NCBI GenBank assembly: GCA_030427725.1
Contig: JAUICV010000002.1
Location: 200,436 to 264,435 of the forward strand
DNA from: Chlamydiia bacterium
Lineage (GTDB): Bacteria > Chlamydiota > Chlamydiia > Chlamydiales > GCA-2402025
DNA: 64,000 nt
Reading direction: 5' to 3'
Shown: positions 40,572 to 50,277 of the stretch, piece after piece
How positions within the stretch are numbered: position 1 is the first letter of the stretch
Layout of the letters: each line of letters opens with the position of its first letter
The notes under the pieces: model-generated
The model's input: the letters and a program-made list of their open reading frames with translations, nothing else
Databases searched by the model: none
What the model was told of the DNA's origin: nothing
Translations under genes and position numbers: made by a program

Positions 40572-41804
40572 ATGAGCTATAATAGTAAACCAAGCTTTAA
40601 AAAAAGTTATTTTTGTTTAGTTTACCTTTTTTTGCTAAGTAATTTCTCCTTAGCCATTATCTATCCAATCTTTACGAGCCTGATTCTTAAATCCAGTGAT
40701 TTCTTCCCTATTGAGGCTTCCTATTCACATAATTTTTTTCTACTTAGTCTATTGATGTCTAGTTTCCCTTTTGGGCTTTTTCTAGGATGGTTTTGCTTTC
40801 GTTCTCTATCCAAAAGATTCAAATTAAAATCTCTTTTTCTGATCTCTGTAGCCCTACTAACCTTTTCATATCTCGCTGAGGCATTGTTTATTAAAAACAG
40901 ACATTATCTCCTTCTTTTAAACGCGCGAGCTCTTAGTGGTTTATTTACAGGAAACATTTTTCTTTGTTTAACGACCCTGTCCGCAATCCTTTCCAATCAA
41001 AAGATCCAAAAAAAGCTCTTCAGCTTTTTAAACGCTCTTTCTATGATTGCATTTATTTTTGCAGTCTTAATGGGAGGCCTTTTTTCAGATGCTAAAATAT
41101 CTGACTCATTCCATAGCTATACCCCTTTTTACATAAACGCATCGTTATACGCCTTGGCTTTTCTAGTAACCTTAGTCTGGCTTAAAAAACCTAAAAGCCT
41201 ATTTTACAGTAGCTCGATAAACTCCTGCAAAAAAATTTTAGCTTACAATTCCTTCAAAATTCTAAAAGATAAATCAACTGCTTTTTACTTCAGTTGTTTT
41301 TTCTTTTTAATTTTGGGATGGTTCTCAACCATTCAATTTTTAGCAACAGACATATTAATACGATTTCAGAAAGATAAAGTCTGGGTCGTTATGACTTTGA
41401 TTTTAGCCGGTATATGTTTCACTTTAGGTCGATCTTGCAGCGTTAAACCCTTCAATAAACCCGCTTTAAATAATACAACTTTGAAATCCTCCTTGGTTTT
41501 AACAGCTGGACTTCAATTTGGATGTAACCTTACGAGCCATTTCCACCTGTTCTTAGGCTTTTTTTCCTTGTCGATTTTTTTTACCTCCATAAGCTGGAAT
41601 CTTTTTTCAGCCATTATTTTTTCTACTCTTAAAGAGTGTGATAAACCAAGAGGTTTTTACCTCATTCAACTGACAATTTTTATTGCAATATTCCTATCCC
41701 CTCTAATTGTGTGCCTTATCGGTCAAACTGACGTTAAGTCAATCTATCTTATCAATTCTGTTTCAACTATCACTTCCTTCATTCTGTTTTCATTAAAAAA
41801 ATAA
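40572..41804 (+). CDS. Divergent MFS-type membrane protein
   Basis: 410 residues with about 12 hydrophobic helices and very little else. The loop between helices 2 and 3 reads 'GWFCFRSLSKRFKLKSLFL', a worn version of the MFS 'G-x-x-x-D-R-x-G-R-R' motif. 'LNARALSGLFTGNIFLCLTTL' resembles the helix 4 motif 'R-x-x-x-G-x-x-x-A'. The substrate cannot be inferred. It starts 15 nt after the response-regulator stop, so the two may be co-transcribed. It is highly Phe/Leu/Ser-rich. Confidence 0.7.
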   Translation: MSYNSKPSFKKSYFCLVYLFLLSNFSLAIIYPIFTSLILKSSDFFPIEASYSHNFFLLSLLMSSFPFGLFLGWFCFRSLSKRFKLKSLFLISVALLTFSYLAEALFIKNRHYLLLLNARALSGLFTGNIFLCLTTLSAILSNQKIQKKLFSFLNALSMIAFIFAVLMGGLFSDAKISDSFHSYTPFYINASLYALAFLVTLVWLKKPKSLFYSSSINSCKKILAYNSFKILKDKSTAFYFSCFFFLILGWFSTIQFLATDILIRFQKDKVWVVMTLILAGICFTLGRSCSVKPFNKPALNNTTLKSSLVLTAGLQFGCNLTSHFHLFLGFFSLSIFFTSISWNLFSAIIFSTLKECDKPRGFYLIQLTIFIAIFLSPLIVCLIGQTDVKSIYLINSVSTITSFILFSLKK

Positions 41805-41935
41805 AAAAAAATATTTACAAAATCAGATAATGTGCTAGTTATAGGGATAAAGAAGGGGATATCTTACGCGCATCTATAGGAAGTACCATACCTATACAAA
41901 AGCTTAAGTAGCCAAAGAAAAGAGGGTCACATTCA

Positions 41936-42376
41936 ATGAAAAAAAAATCATATATGTTAGCTGTAGCGCTTTGCTCACTGGCGCTAACATCTTGTGAATC
42001 AAAAGCTGGTACAGGTGCATTAGTTGGTGGTGTTGTAGGCGTTGGAGCCGGGGCTGCTATCGGTGGACCAGCTGGAGCTGCCATTGGTGGCGCTGTTGGT
42101 GCAACTAGCGGTGCAATCATTGGAGCAATGCTAGATCAAAGTGAGAGAAATTCAGTAGAGCAACAAAGTCCAAGAACTTTACGCCATATCGACAGAGGTG
42201 AACAACTAACTGTAAATGATGTTATTTCCCTACATAAATCTGGGATATCTGACAGCAAAATCATGGACCTTATCGATAAGACAAATAGCTCGTACTCTTT
42301 ATCAACAGCTTCTATCCACAGGTTAGAACGAGCTGGAGTTTCAGAAAGAGTAATTAACTACATGATGACAAGATAG
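41936..42376 (+). CDS. Glycine-zipper lipoprotein
   Basis: 146 residues, with AGAGGG before the ATG. The lipoprotein signal ends in 'LALTSC' (Cys ~20). Residues ~24-62 are a glycine zipper (repeated G-A-x-x-G-G-x-x-G: 'GALVGGVVGVGAG', 'GPAGAAIGGAVGA'), which can insert into or stiffen the outer membrane. The C-terminal ~75 residues hold 'LTVNDVISLHKSGISDSKIMDLI' (split) and 'IHRLERAGVSERVINYMM', two copies of a short helix pair seen in bacterial lipoproteins of unknown function. It has its own terminator. Confidence 0.8.
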   Translation: MKKKSYMLAVALCSLALTSCESKAGTGALVGGVVGVGAGAAIGGPAGAAIGGAVGATSGAIIGAMLDQSERNSVEQQSPRTLRHIDRGEQLTVNDVISLHKSGISDSKIMDLIDKTNSSYSLSTASIHRLERAGVSERVINYMMTR

Positions 42377-42400
42377 GTTTGACTCTAACAAACAACCATC

Positions 42401-42434
42401 AAAAGTCTTGGTCATAAAGGCCAAGACTTTTTTC
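42401..42434 (+). terminator. Rho-independent terminator
   Basis: aaaagtcttgg pairs with ccaagactttt around a 9-nt loop, followed by a T-rich run. Confidence 0.9.
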
Positions 42435-42503
42435 TTTTTCAAATTCTTGTCAAAAACCAAAAATCTGCTACTCTATGCCTACGTTGCAACTAGGTTTTTT
42501 GAC

Positions 42504-43532
42504 ATGGTCACACAAAAACATGGCTTTGATTTTTCTCATATCCACGAGAGATTTCTAAAAATTATTGAGCTAAACTGTCATTCTGGATTTAAGTTTTTTA
42601 AAAAAATTCTAAGATCTCATTTACTTTTTCATGTTTGCTCCCTCTCTGTTTTAGTCTGCACGGCACTTTGTGTTTTCTTATTTTCTGCACCCTTACAAAA
42701 CCTAACGCTTCTCCCAATCTTTATTTCCCTTTTGACTCTTTCAACATTTACTTACTTTGCTTTAATTTTTTACTTTCAATCGAAAAAAAATGACCAAATT
42801 CAACACTTAGTTACTTGGTTTGTTTCGATCTCAAAAAAGGCTATTGGAAGTGAATTTTCTTACCTTGAACATTACTTGTCTGTAGCTGGAGGACTGTATC
42901 ACTTTGCTCACTCAGTCTCTGTAAAGTCAATGCCGTTGTATAACAAAACTTACGCACTACCATCTCTTAAAAAAATCTCAAAAAAACTAGCCATTTGGAT
43001 CTATGCAAAAGATTTTTACAAGCTGAAAGAGTTTCTTATGATTGAATGTATCAAAGAGCATTTAGAGCTGTTAAGATACGAACCAACTCATTTAGAAGTT
43101 CATGGATCTCTAGCAAATAGTTACCTAGCTTTAGCAAAGATTTACAAACAATCAAATATTTTAGAGTCGTCTGACCAGTTTGCTTTTGATGCTCTTTCAG
43201 AAAACATCAAAGTAAAGTTCATAAATAGTCTGAACCATGCTATTGAAGAGTATCAGATATTATCGGCAGAGCTCCCCGACGACCCATGGGTTTTAATGCA
43301 ACTTGGAATTTGTTTTCATGAGCTAAAGGATTATGAAAATGAAATCATCTGTTTTGAAAAAATATTAGAGACCTCTGAGAACAATCATGCTGTTATGGTC
43401 AGACTAGCAAAGCTTTATTTCGCACAAAAAAAACACTCCCATGGATTCAAGCTCTATAAAATGCTTAGAGACCAAGAAGTAGAAGGCATTGACGAGTTAA
43501 TCGACAACTATATTGAGTCTGCACTTGACTAA
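42504..43532 (+). CDS. Membrane protein with C-terminal TPR-like repeats
   Basis: 342 residues from the ATG at 42504. The frame extends upstream, but that part reads through the terminator. Two TM helices lie at about 37-85 (LLFHVCSLSVLVCTALCVFLF and LTLLPIFISLLTLSTFTYFALIFYF, each shown only in outline). The rest is cytoplasmic or periplasmic helical repeat: 'EVHGSLANSYLALAKIYKQ', 'DPWVLMQLGICFHELKDYENEI' and 'HAVMVRLAKLYFAQKKHSHGF' fit the TPR pattern. Such proteins are common scaffolds. No specific role is visible. Confidence 0.7.
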   Translation: MVTQKHGFDFSHIHERFLKIIELNCHSGFKFFKKILRSHLLFHVCSLSVLVCTALCVFLFSAPLQNLTLLPIFISLLTLSTFTYFALIFYFQSKKNDQIQHLVTWFVSISKKAIGSEFSYLEHYLSVAGGLYHFAHSVSVKSMPLYNKTYALPSLKKISKKLAIWIYAKDFYKLKEFLMIECIKEHLELLRYEPTHLEVHGSLANSYLALAKIYKQSNILESSDQFAFDALSENIKVKFINSLNHAIEEYQILSAELPDDPWVLMQLGICFHELKDYENEIICFEKILETSENNHAVMVRLAKLYFAQKKHSHGFKLYKMLRDQEVEGIDELIDNYIESALD

Positions 43533-43677
43533 TCATTTCTTTTTTTCAAAAGTAAGAAAAGAATTGAGTTTATACTTTCAATGAATTATGAAAAAAAGTT
43601 TAAATAAAATTGCGCTCATAGAAGATAACACATTTTTCTAGGGCAAAAAGAACTATAACTTTCGGGTAAGGTTACTT

Positions 43678-46479
43678 ATGCAACGATCAAATATTTCAAA
43701 GCTGATAAAAAATTGCCTGCTGGGGTTTGCTATTGCTAGTCAGTGCACCGTGGCATATTCTATCGAGAGTCCATCCTCCTCTAGTGAGGAGGCCTTTCTC
43801 ATCAGGAGAATTGCTGAATTTTGGAAAGATGGAGACTTCTCTATTGTAAAAACTCAAATCAAAGACTTTATCCAAAAGTATCCCTCAAGCTCAATGCATG
43901 ATTACTTGCATGGCATCTTGGGAGATCTTTTAATCCAAGAAAATAATTTTGTAGATGCTTTAGCAGCTTATAAAGCTATCGCTGACTCATCTATAACTAA
44001 CAAGGTTATCTTGAACAAGCTACAGTGTTACTACGAGCTTGATGATTTTTCTTCTCTTCAAGAAGAAGGTGAACAATATCTGTCCTACACTTCAGATGAG
44101 TTTGAAAGCAGAAAAAATGAATACCACTTCGTAATGGCAGAAAGCTATTTTAGACAAGCTCTACTATCAGAAGATCAAGATGTCGTAAAAGAATTAGCTG
44201 CTAAGGCTAGACCATTTTATGAAGAACTTTTAGATACAGAGTACGGCGAAGTTTCATCATTTGCCCTAGCAGAAGTATATAAAACTCTCGGGCAGAATGC
44301 AAAAGGAGCAGATCTTTACCTAGTCCTTGCAGAAAGATACCCTGAAAAAAAAGAAAACTTACTTTTTAACGCAGCTATTTTAGAAGCTAATCTCGACAAG
44401 CACGCCTCTATTCAAATTTTTGATCGAGTCATCGATATGAGAGGCTCAAAAGCCCCTGAAGCATCTTATAATAGACTGTTGCTTTACTACCAAACAAATC
44501 AGTTTGATAATGTTATCAGTAATCACAGGTTAGTCTACCCTCACGTTGCGGAAAATCAACTAGGAACATTCAACTACGTCGTAGCAAAAAGTTTCTATGC
44601 CCTAGAAGATTATGATAGCGCAGTCTCCCCGATGCAAAACTATCTCGTAGAACAAGACAGCGCCTCTGATCAGTTTAAAGATGCCTTACTTGTTCAGCTA
44701 ACCTGCGCAAAACAACTAAGCGATGAGTCATTGTTTGATAAAACTTTAACAACCTTTAAAGAATATTATCCAGATGACAAAGAGCTTGGTAAAGCTCTGT
44801 TTATGCATGCTATGCTTCTTAAAAAAGAAGGAGATCTTCCAGCTGCTGAAGAAAAACTACGCCAGGTCGTAGAAAAATATTCCGATTTTGATGATCAAGA
44901 AAGCTTATTATATGAATACTCAGTGCTAACTCACCAAAATGAGAAATTCGATACTAGCTATCAAATGTTTAAGAATTTCTTAAGCCAATTTCCTGAAAGT
45001 GAAAGAACTCAATCTGCTTGGCGATACTTTTTATCCAGCTGTCTGCACCTTTCTAAAGAAGAAAAAACAGATGAATCAACAGGCTACTCTCAAGATGTTT
45101 TCCTATCTGATCTCCAGAAGGTTTTAAGCAACGACAATGGCCTCTCAAGTGATGAAATTAGAGAATATAAACTTCTATATGCCAAGTTAGCTTACGAGCA
45201 AAGTTACTACAATGAAAGCTTAGAAACTCTTTCTCACTATGTTAAAGATTATGCAGAGCATGAAACATTAGCAGAAGCTCATGTTTTAACGGCCCTTAGT
45301 TTAAACAAACTTAACTCCGATTTAGAGGGCTTTTGCGACCATTTAGAAACTGCCATTAAATTAAATCCTAATAAATATGATACTAGTTTAATTCACCTTC
45401 AACTCTATAACGCTTACATCACTCGCGCTCAAAACCAAAATAATGATGCGCATCTTACTGAGCTTGCAGCTGATTACCTCTATATTGCGCTTCAAGATGC
45501 AAATAATACTGTTAAGTTAGAAAATAAGCTTTGGCTTGCAGGGCACTACTTTAAAAAAGTTTCAACCTTTTTAGAAGGTGACTGGACAAGATCCATACAC
45601 GACTCTGAAATCATCTCTATCATGGCCCAACGAGCTGAAGAGGTCTATGGATCAGCAATATTGACTGATAATGGTGAGATCATCTCCATTAATAATGAAG
45701 AGAATTTATACCTAGAGCCTGAAATTTTGAAATATACAAAACTTCTAGGTTATTCAAGCCATAAAGAAGAAAAAATTGAGCATCTAAAATCTTTAATAGA
45801 GATGCAAAACCAAAATACAGCTTTAGACTGGTCTTTTAAAAGACAAGCCCTTTACGAGTTAGCTTCTACTTATGAAGATCAAAATGATTATAAAGATGCC
45901 CTAGATTCCTATGAATTTATTGCAAATCATATGGCAGAGAAAACAACTCCCATTACTTGCGCTAGTAAGCTAAAATCAGCAACTATTAAATTCAGCCTAC
46001 TAGATAAAAATCAATATTCAGAGAGCGATCCAGCTATTCTTGGAATTTTAAATCAGCTTAAAGAGTTGCAAATCAAAAAAAACGCCCTCTCAGAACCTAT
46101 TCACCTTGAAGGCGCGTTTAATTATGCTCGTATCAGATCAGAATTATCTGCTAAGAATTTAAAGGCTTCTAGATACTTGTTCTTTCTAACAAGAATGAAA
46201 GAAGACTACGAATCCAAGGATGACGCACTAGGCATTGATTATCATAATCAACTCCAAGAAAACCCTGCTGCTGCTGCGTTATACAAAAGTTATCTTACAT
46301 ATATCAACGCAGAAATTCTTAGAATGCAGGCAAAGCAACTCTTAAGAGAAAATAAAAAAGTTGAAGCTCAAGAAAAGAAACAGATGGCTTATTCAATGCT
46401 AACTGAACTTGAAAATTCAAATGTTCCAACTAAGTTTTTGAAAAGCCAGATAAACAGAAGCTTAAAAAAGCTTAAGTAA
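43678..46479 (+). CDS. Large exported TPR-repeat protein
   Basis: 933 residues, with GTAAGG before the ATG. The signal peptide is about 1-27 (NCLLGFAIASQCTVAYS). Almost the entire mature protein is made of TPR-like helix pairs, e.g. 'DYLHGILGDLLIQENNFVDALAAY', 'EASYNRLLLYYQTNQFDNVI', 'ALFMHAMLLKKEGDLPAAEEKL' and 'ALYELASTYEDQNDYKDALDSY'. It is probably a periplasmic scaffold or adaptor. It is followed 31 nt later by the vWA-domain gene, so the two products may act together; TPR and vWA proteins often pair in envelope complexes. Confidence 0.8.
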   Translation: MQRSNISKLIKNCLLGFAIASQCTVAYSIESPSSSSEEAFLIRRIAEFWKDGDFSIVKTQIKDFIQKYPSSSMHDYLHGILGDLLIQENNFVDALAAYKAIADSSITNKVILNKLQCYYELDDFSSLQEEGEQYLSYTSDEFESRKNEYHFVMAESYFRQALLSEDQDVVKELAAKARPFYEELLDTEYGEVSSFALAEVYKTLGQNAKGADLYLVLAERYPEKKENLLFNAAILEANLDKHASIQIFDRVIDMRGSKAPEASYNRLLLYYQTNQFDNVISNHRLVYPHVAENQLGTFNYVVAKSFYALEDYDSAVSPMQNYLVEQDSASDQFKDALLVQLTCAKQLSDESLFDKTLTTFKEYYPDDKELGKALFMHAMLLKKEGDLPAAEEKLRQVVEKYSDFDDQESLLYEYSVLTHQNEKFDTSYQMFKNFLSQFPESERTQSAWRYFLSSCLHLSKEEKTDESTGYSQDVFLSDLQKVLSNDNGLSSDEIREYKLLYAKLAYEQSYYNESLETLSHYVKDYAEHETLAEAHVLTALSLNKLNSDLEGFCDHLETAIKLNPNKYDTSLIHLQLYNAYITRAQNQNNDAHLTELAADYLYIALQDANNTVKLENKLWLAGHYFKKVSTFLEGDWTRSIHDSEIISIMAQRAEEVYGSAILTDNGEIISINNEENLYLEPEILKYTKLLGYSSHKEEKIEHLKSLIEMQNQNTALDWSFKRQALYELASTYEDQNDYKDALDSYEFIANHMAEKTTPITCASKLKSATIKFSLLDKNQYSESDPAILGILNQLKELQIKKNALSEPIHLEGAFNYARIRSELSAKNLKASRYLFFLTRMKEDYESKDDALGIDYHNQLQENPAAAALYKSYLTYINAEILRMQAKQLLRENKKVEAQEKKQMAYSMLTELENSNVPTKFLKSQINRSLKKLK

Positions 46480-46510
46480 TATCTATTTTTCATAATTATG
46501 ATGTGAAAAC

Positions 46511-49500
46511 ATGAGGATCACTGTGGGAAAGAAAAGAAAAGGACTTGAGAAAAACCGTCTCTTTTATCGCTCTTTTCCGTCCTCATGTTTTTTAACAATT
46601 TGCTGCGTTGGACTGTGCTCAACTACCTTTGCTTCATCTTCAAAAAAATTTGAAACTTCTCTTTTAGAGCTAAGTTACTCAACTAAATCTGAAAGTGATT
46701 GCAGCCTGTCGCAAAATATAACTCCCCAATCAGAGTCTACCAGCGAGCTAGAGTTAAATAAGGACACCTCACAAACCTTCACCTTGTCTCCTTTAGAAAG
46801 AAGAAGATCCAGTAGGCTTGAGCAAAACCAATTTCAATTTACGTACTTATTTCGAAACCAATCAGAATTAGACCTAAAAATGAAAATAGGAAAGGCTAAA
46901 GCATCCTATATAAGCTCCATTCCAACTACTTACAAACCCCAAAGCTCAAAAACAGAGAGCTTTTTTAAAGATTCACTCCTAACTCCTTCATCTGAAAATA
47001 TAGACAGCAATCTAAACCATTGCGACACTTCCAAACTGACATGCAAAACATCTGAGTATCTAAAACAAGCAACACTTAGTTTGCAAGACAACCCACATCA
47101 GCTAGATGTAAGCCACCCCAAAAAATTTGATACATCCATTAGAAAAAAATCATTCTTAAGTTCAGAAAAAATCTTACATAAAGATATTTTCCCTAGAAAA
47201 CTTATAGAGTTCGAGCAAACACTATTTACATCGCGTGAAAAATCCTTCGAGTCAAACCTGCTAGAATCCCCAACCTTTGAATCAAAACATCAAATTGAAG
47301 TTCCTCTTGAGCCACCAGTCTCTGAGAACTTAGTTGCTACAAATGATCCGCCCCAAAGTAAAGTTGAACTGTCAACAGAAAGCCCTGCTCCAGAGCTATT
47401 GTCTGATTACCTTCTAACGCTTTCAGAAAAGCGTGCGTTTCGCTTAAAAAATGACAAACACCTTTTCTTCAATGAACCATTTCACTCAGATCATGATATA
47501 GCTTTATCTTATAAGCTCTCAGAGGAATTGAACCCAAACCTTCCTGGTGATGCAGAATATGAAAATATAGATGAGGACCCTAAATTTGATCTAAGTTATG
47601 AAATAGTCGGCATAACAAAAGAAGAGTGTCTCCAGCTTCAATTTGCAACAGGTGATGCAACGCTTGTTATTTCTAATCCTTTAAAAATTTTATCCGATAA
47701 ATCAATCCGTCAGCTTGAACACCTCTTCTCATTTGAAGAAGTTGAAAATAATTTACAATCAAATGTCTCTATAGATCCGCTATATTTAGAAGATGCCTAT
47801 AACAAAACACCAGTGCTAGCAAATCTTTTAGAAAGCACCACAACACAGGCTGTTTTTAATACTTTATTTTCTAAAAAATCTTTTTTTATACGAATAGATA
47901 CTCCCCTAACCGATATCATTCAACAACCTCTGCTAAATATTCTAGCTCATTCGTTTTACCCAAAAGACAAAATCTTTTTGGGGAAACAATCACTAACTCT
48001 AGCTTTTAATCCTCTACATTTTTCTGATGAAACAATGGCTTTTGTAGAAAAAACAAAAGCTTCTCTTGATCCGGAGCGGTTATCAAACGAGGCAAGGCTC
48101 TCTCATACACTTTTAGCAAAAAAGCAACCTAAAGCCTTAGATAATCTAGAAGATCTCTCCAAGCACAAGCTATCACTTGTCACTATCTCTAGTGGATCAA
48201 CACCTGAGATTTTACAGACCTTTGCTCGAGTGACTCTAACTTCTAGGTTCGATTTGTCTGAATATGAAAAAATTCAAACTCCAGAAAAACCTGTTACAAT
48301 TCATGACACCTTAGACAGCCTAGCTACGAATGTTTTAGAGCAACTATTCCCCTGTGATCACTCAAGCGTAAATGAAGTTTCAGTTTTTAAACGCGCTTAC
48401 ATTCCATCAGAGGAACAATCCAGAAGATTTATAGCCTTTCAAAAAGTGTTTAAACCAAGGCTTAGCAAATACAACATCTTACTTACTTTACCCTATCAAG
48501 CTATTACAAAAACTCCTCTTGATTTAGCTCCCACTTCTGTTGTAGCAGCTCCAAGTCTTGTTGCTGGAAAAACACCTCTACTGCCTTCTCGGTTTGCATT
48601 CGAAAGGCTGAATAAAATCCTAAGAAATACCCATGAAAACCTTAAATCTTTACCTAATTTAGAGGAATTAAATACAGCGACTCTATCTGAAGAATTTACA
48701 ACAGACGTAGAAATAACACCCCACCAAAATGGGAAGGGATATCTCTTTGCGATAACCCTAGAGCCAATTAGTAAAAAGCTATTTCCAAGAGCTTCTCAAA
48801 ACTTTCTATTCTTTGTAGATAAATCTGGTGGGATCCAAAAATCTAGATTTGATGTCTTCAAAACAGCGGTTAGTAAATCATTAAAGTATTTAGAAGATGG
48901 CGATACATTTAATATTGTCACCTTCGACTCAAAGATCACCAGATTTAGCCCTGAAAGCACTTTTTATAGCGCTTCATCAAAGCATGCTGCTAAACACTTT
49001 ATAGAAACTCATTCACAAAGCATTAGATACGCACAGCCGAATCTGTATAAAATCCTCATGAAAGCCCATGAGATGGCAAAAAAATCTCCACTTCCAACTT
49101 CTGTAATTTTACTTACAAATGGAAAAACTCTTGAGGATTTTAACACCGATAACAAAGATCTTAGCCGTCTTATTAAGTTAAATAATGACGACTTCACCTT
49201 ATACACTACATGCGCGAGTCAGGGTAATAACCATGTTATGCTAGAGATTCTGTCAAAATTAAATAAAGGATCTCTTATGCACTCTCAAACATTTGCAGCA
49301 TTTCCTAGAAAGGTTGCTACGGTTGTAAAAAAAGCTGGTAACTTATTAGCCCAATCCATTCATGTAACAACAACAAAATCCCCTTGTAATATTGAGTTTT
49401 ACCCAGATCCTAAGATAGCAAAAAACCTCTTCTCTGACAGACCCTATACAATCGTAGGTTATTCTGAGAAACTTTGTGATTTTGAACTGATTTTACAAGG

Positions 49501-49702
49501 AAGACTTGGTAAAGATTTTCTTAACTTAAAGAAAGAAATCTCTTTGAAAGAAGCTGTCAAAGGTGGTAAAACTCTCCATAAAGAACTTGCTATGTACCAA
49601 GCTTACGATAAATATTTTGAGTTCCTAAGATGTGGAAACATTGCAAATCTCGATGATGCGAAAACGCTTTTAAAGCCATACAATACACGTAACTATAGAT
49701 AA
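46511..49702 (+). CDS. Exported von Willebrand factor A-domain protein
   Basis: 1063 residues. The N-terminus is basic and then hydrophobic (about 23-42, SCFLTICCVGLCSTTFASS), a signal peptide. Residues ~45-700 are low-complexity, Ser/Thr/Lys-rich sequence without a family I know. Residues ~765-935 are a vWA domain: 'FLFFVDKSGGI' with the MIDAS start at Asp ~770, 'DTFNIVTFDSKI', 'SVILLTNGKT'. The MIDAS reads D-K-S-G-G, so the last Ser of D-x-S-x-S is Gly and metal binding may be altered. The stop shares a base with the rsmD start (TAATG). It probably lies in the periplasm or at the surface. Confidence 0.75.
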   Translation: MRITVGKKRKGLEKNRLFYRSFPSSCFLTICCVGLCSTTFASSSKKFETSLLELSYSTKSESDCSLSQNITPQSESTSELELNKDTSQTFTLSPLERRRSSRLEQNQFQFTYLFRNQSELDLKMKIGKAKASYISSIPTTYKPQSSKTESFFKDSLLTPSSENIDSNLNHCDTSKLTCKTSEYLKQATLSLQDNPHQLDVSHPKKFDTSIRKKSFLSSEKILHKDIFPRKLIEFEQTLFTSREKSFESNLLESPTFESKHQIEVPLEPPVSENLVATNDPPQSKVELSTESPAPELLSDYLLTLSEKRAFRLKNDKHLFFNEPFHSDHDIALSYKLSEELNPNLPGDAEYENIDEDPKFDLSYEIVGITKEECLQLQFATGDATLVISNPLKILSDKSIRQLEHLFSFEEVENNLQSNVSIDPLYLEDAYNKTPVLANLLESTTTQAVFNTLFSKKSFFIRIDTPLTDIIQQPLLNILAHSFYPKDKIFLGKQSLTLAFNPLHFSDETMAFVEKTKASLDPERLSNEARLSHTLLAKKQPKALDNLEDLSKHKLSLVTISSGSTPEILQTFARVTLTSRFDLSEYEKIQTPEKPVTIHDTLDSLATNVLEQLFPCDHSSVNEVSVFKRAYIPSEEQSRRFIAFQKVFKPRLSKYNILLTLPYQAITKTPLDLAPTSVVAAPSLVAGKTPLLPSRFAFERLNKILRNTHENLKSLPNLEELNTATLSEEFTTDVEITPHQNGKGYLFAITLEPISKKLFPRASQNFLFFVDKSGGIQKSRFDVFKTAVSKSLKYLEDGDTFNIVTFDSKITRFSPESTFYSASSKHAAKHFIETHSQSIRYAQPNLYKILMKAHEMAKKSPLPTSVILLTNGKTLEDFNTDNKDLSRLIKLNNDDFTLYTTCASQGNNHVMLEILSKLNKGSLMHSQTFAAFPRKVATVVKKAGNLLAQSIHVTTTKSPCNIEFYPDPKIAKNLFSDRPYTIVGYSEKLCDFELILQGRLGKDFLNLKKEISLKEAVKGGKTLHKELAMYQAYDKYFEFLRCGNIANLDDAKTLLKPYNTRNYR

Positions 49703-50277
49703 TGCTTAAAATATCTGCTGGATCCTTCAAGGGTCGAAAACTCAATTCACCTCCTGAAAAAACTACGAGACCTACATCGGAAAAAGTTCGACAAGCGGTT
49801 TTTAATTCTGCTCAAATGATGGTAGATGGATCTACATTTTTAGATCTTTATGCCGGCTCTGGTGCAATGGGCTTAGAAGCGATTTCTAGAGGCGCTAAAA
49901 TGGCTGTCTTTGTTGAAAAGGATAAAGAAGCTGCTAGATGCATCCAGTCCAACATAGACCATTTAGACGTCGATGAACACTCGCTATTAATTGTTAACGA
50001 AGCAACAAAATCTATCGCCCATTTAGAATGTACAGTTTTAACTTTTGATATGATTTTTATCGATCCTCCCTATGAGGATGTAAAGGAAGCAGAACAAGAA
50101 ATTCAAAAGCTTCTGTCTCTTTTAGATAAAAGCTCTATTTTACAAAAAAGCGGAAAACTCTATTTAGAATTCTCCGCTTATTCAAAACTTGACTTTTCTA
50201 AGCTCAAACTAAGCAGGCTAAAGTGGAATAACACTAAAGCCTACGGTAGGTCCAAGCTGGAGATTTTCTCCTACTAA
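49702..50277 (+). CDS. rsmD: 16S rRNA (guanine966-N2)-methyltransferase RsmD
   Basis: 191 residues, the usual family size. The SAM-binding motif 'FLDLYAGSGAMGLEAISRGA' (split) lies at about 52-71 and the catalytic 'FIDPPYED' at about 118-125; the N-terminal 'GSFKGRKL' and 'RPTSEKVRQAVFN' are typical of RsmD. It methylates G966 of 16S rRNA during 30S assembly. Its ATG overlaps the previous stop by one base. Its end overlaps the convergent MORN-repeat gene by 4 nt. Confidence 0.93.
   Translation: MLKISAGSFKGRKLNSPPEKTTRPTSEKVRQAVFNSAQMMVDGSTFLDLYAGSGAMGLEAISRGAKMAVFVEKDKEAARCIQSNIDHLDVDEHSLLIVNEATKSIAHLECTVLTFDMIFIDPPYEDVKEAEQEIQKLLSLLDKSSILQKSGKLYLEFSAYSKLDFSKLKLSRLKWNNTKAYGRSKLEIFSY

Noticed and set aside
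41839..42120. Minus-strand frame of 93 codons, Ala/Pro-rich
   Set aside because: It is the antisense of the glycine zipper; the Pro/Ala bias is the mirror of Gly/Ala codons.
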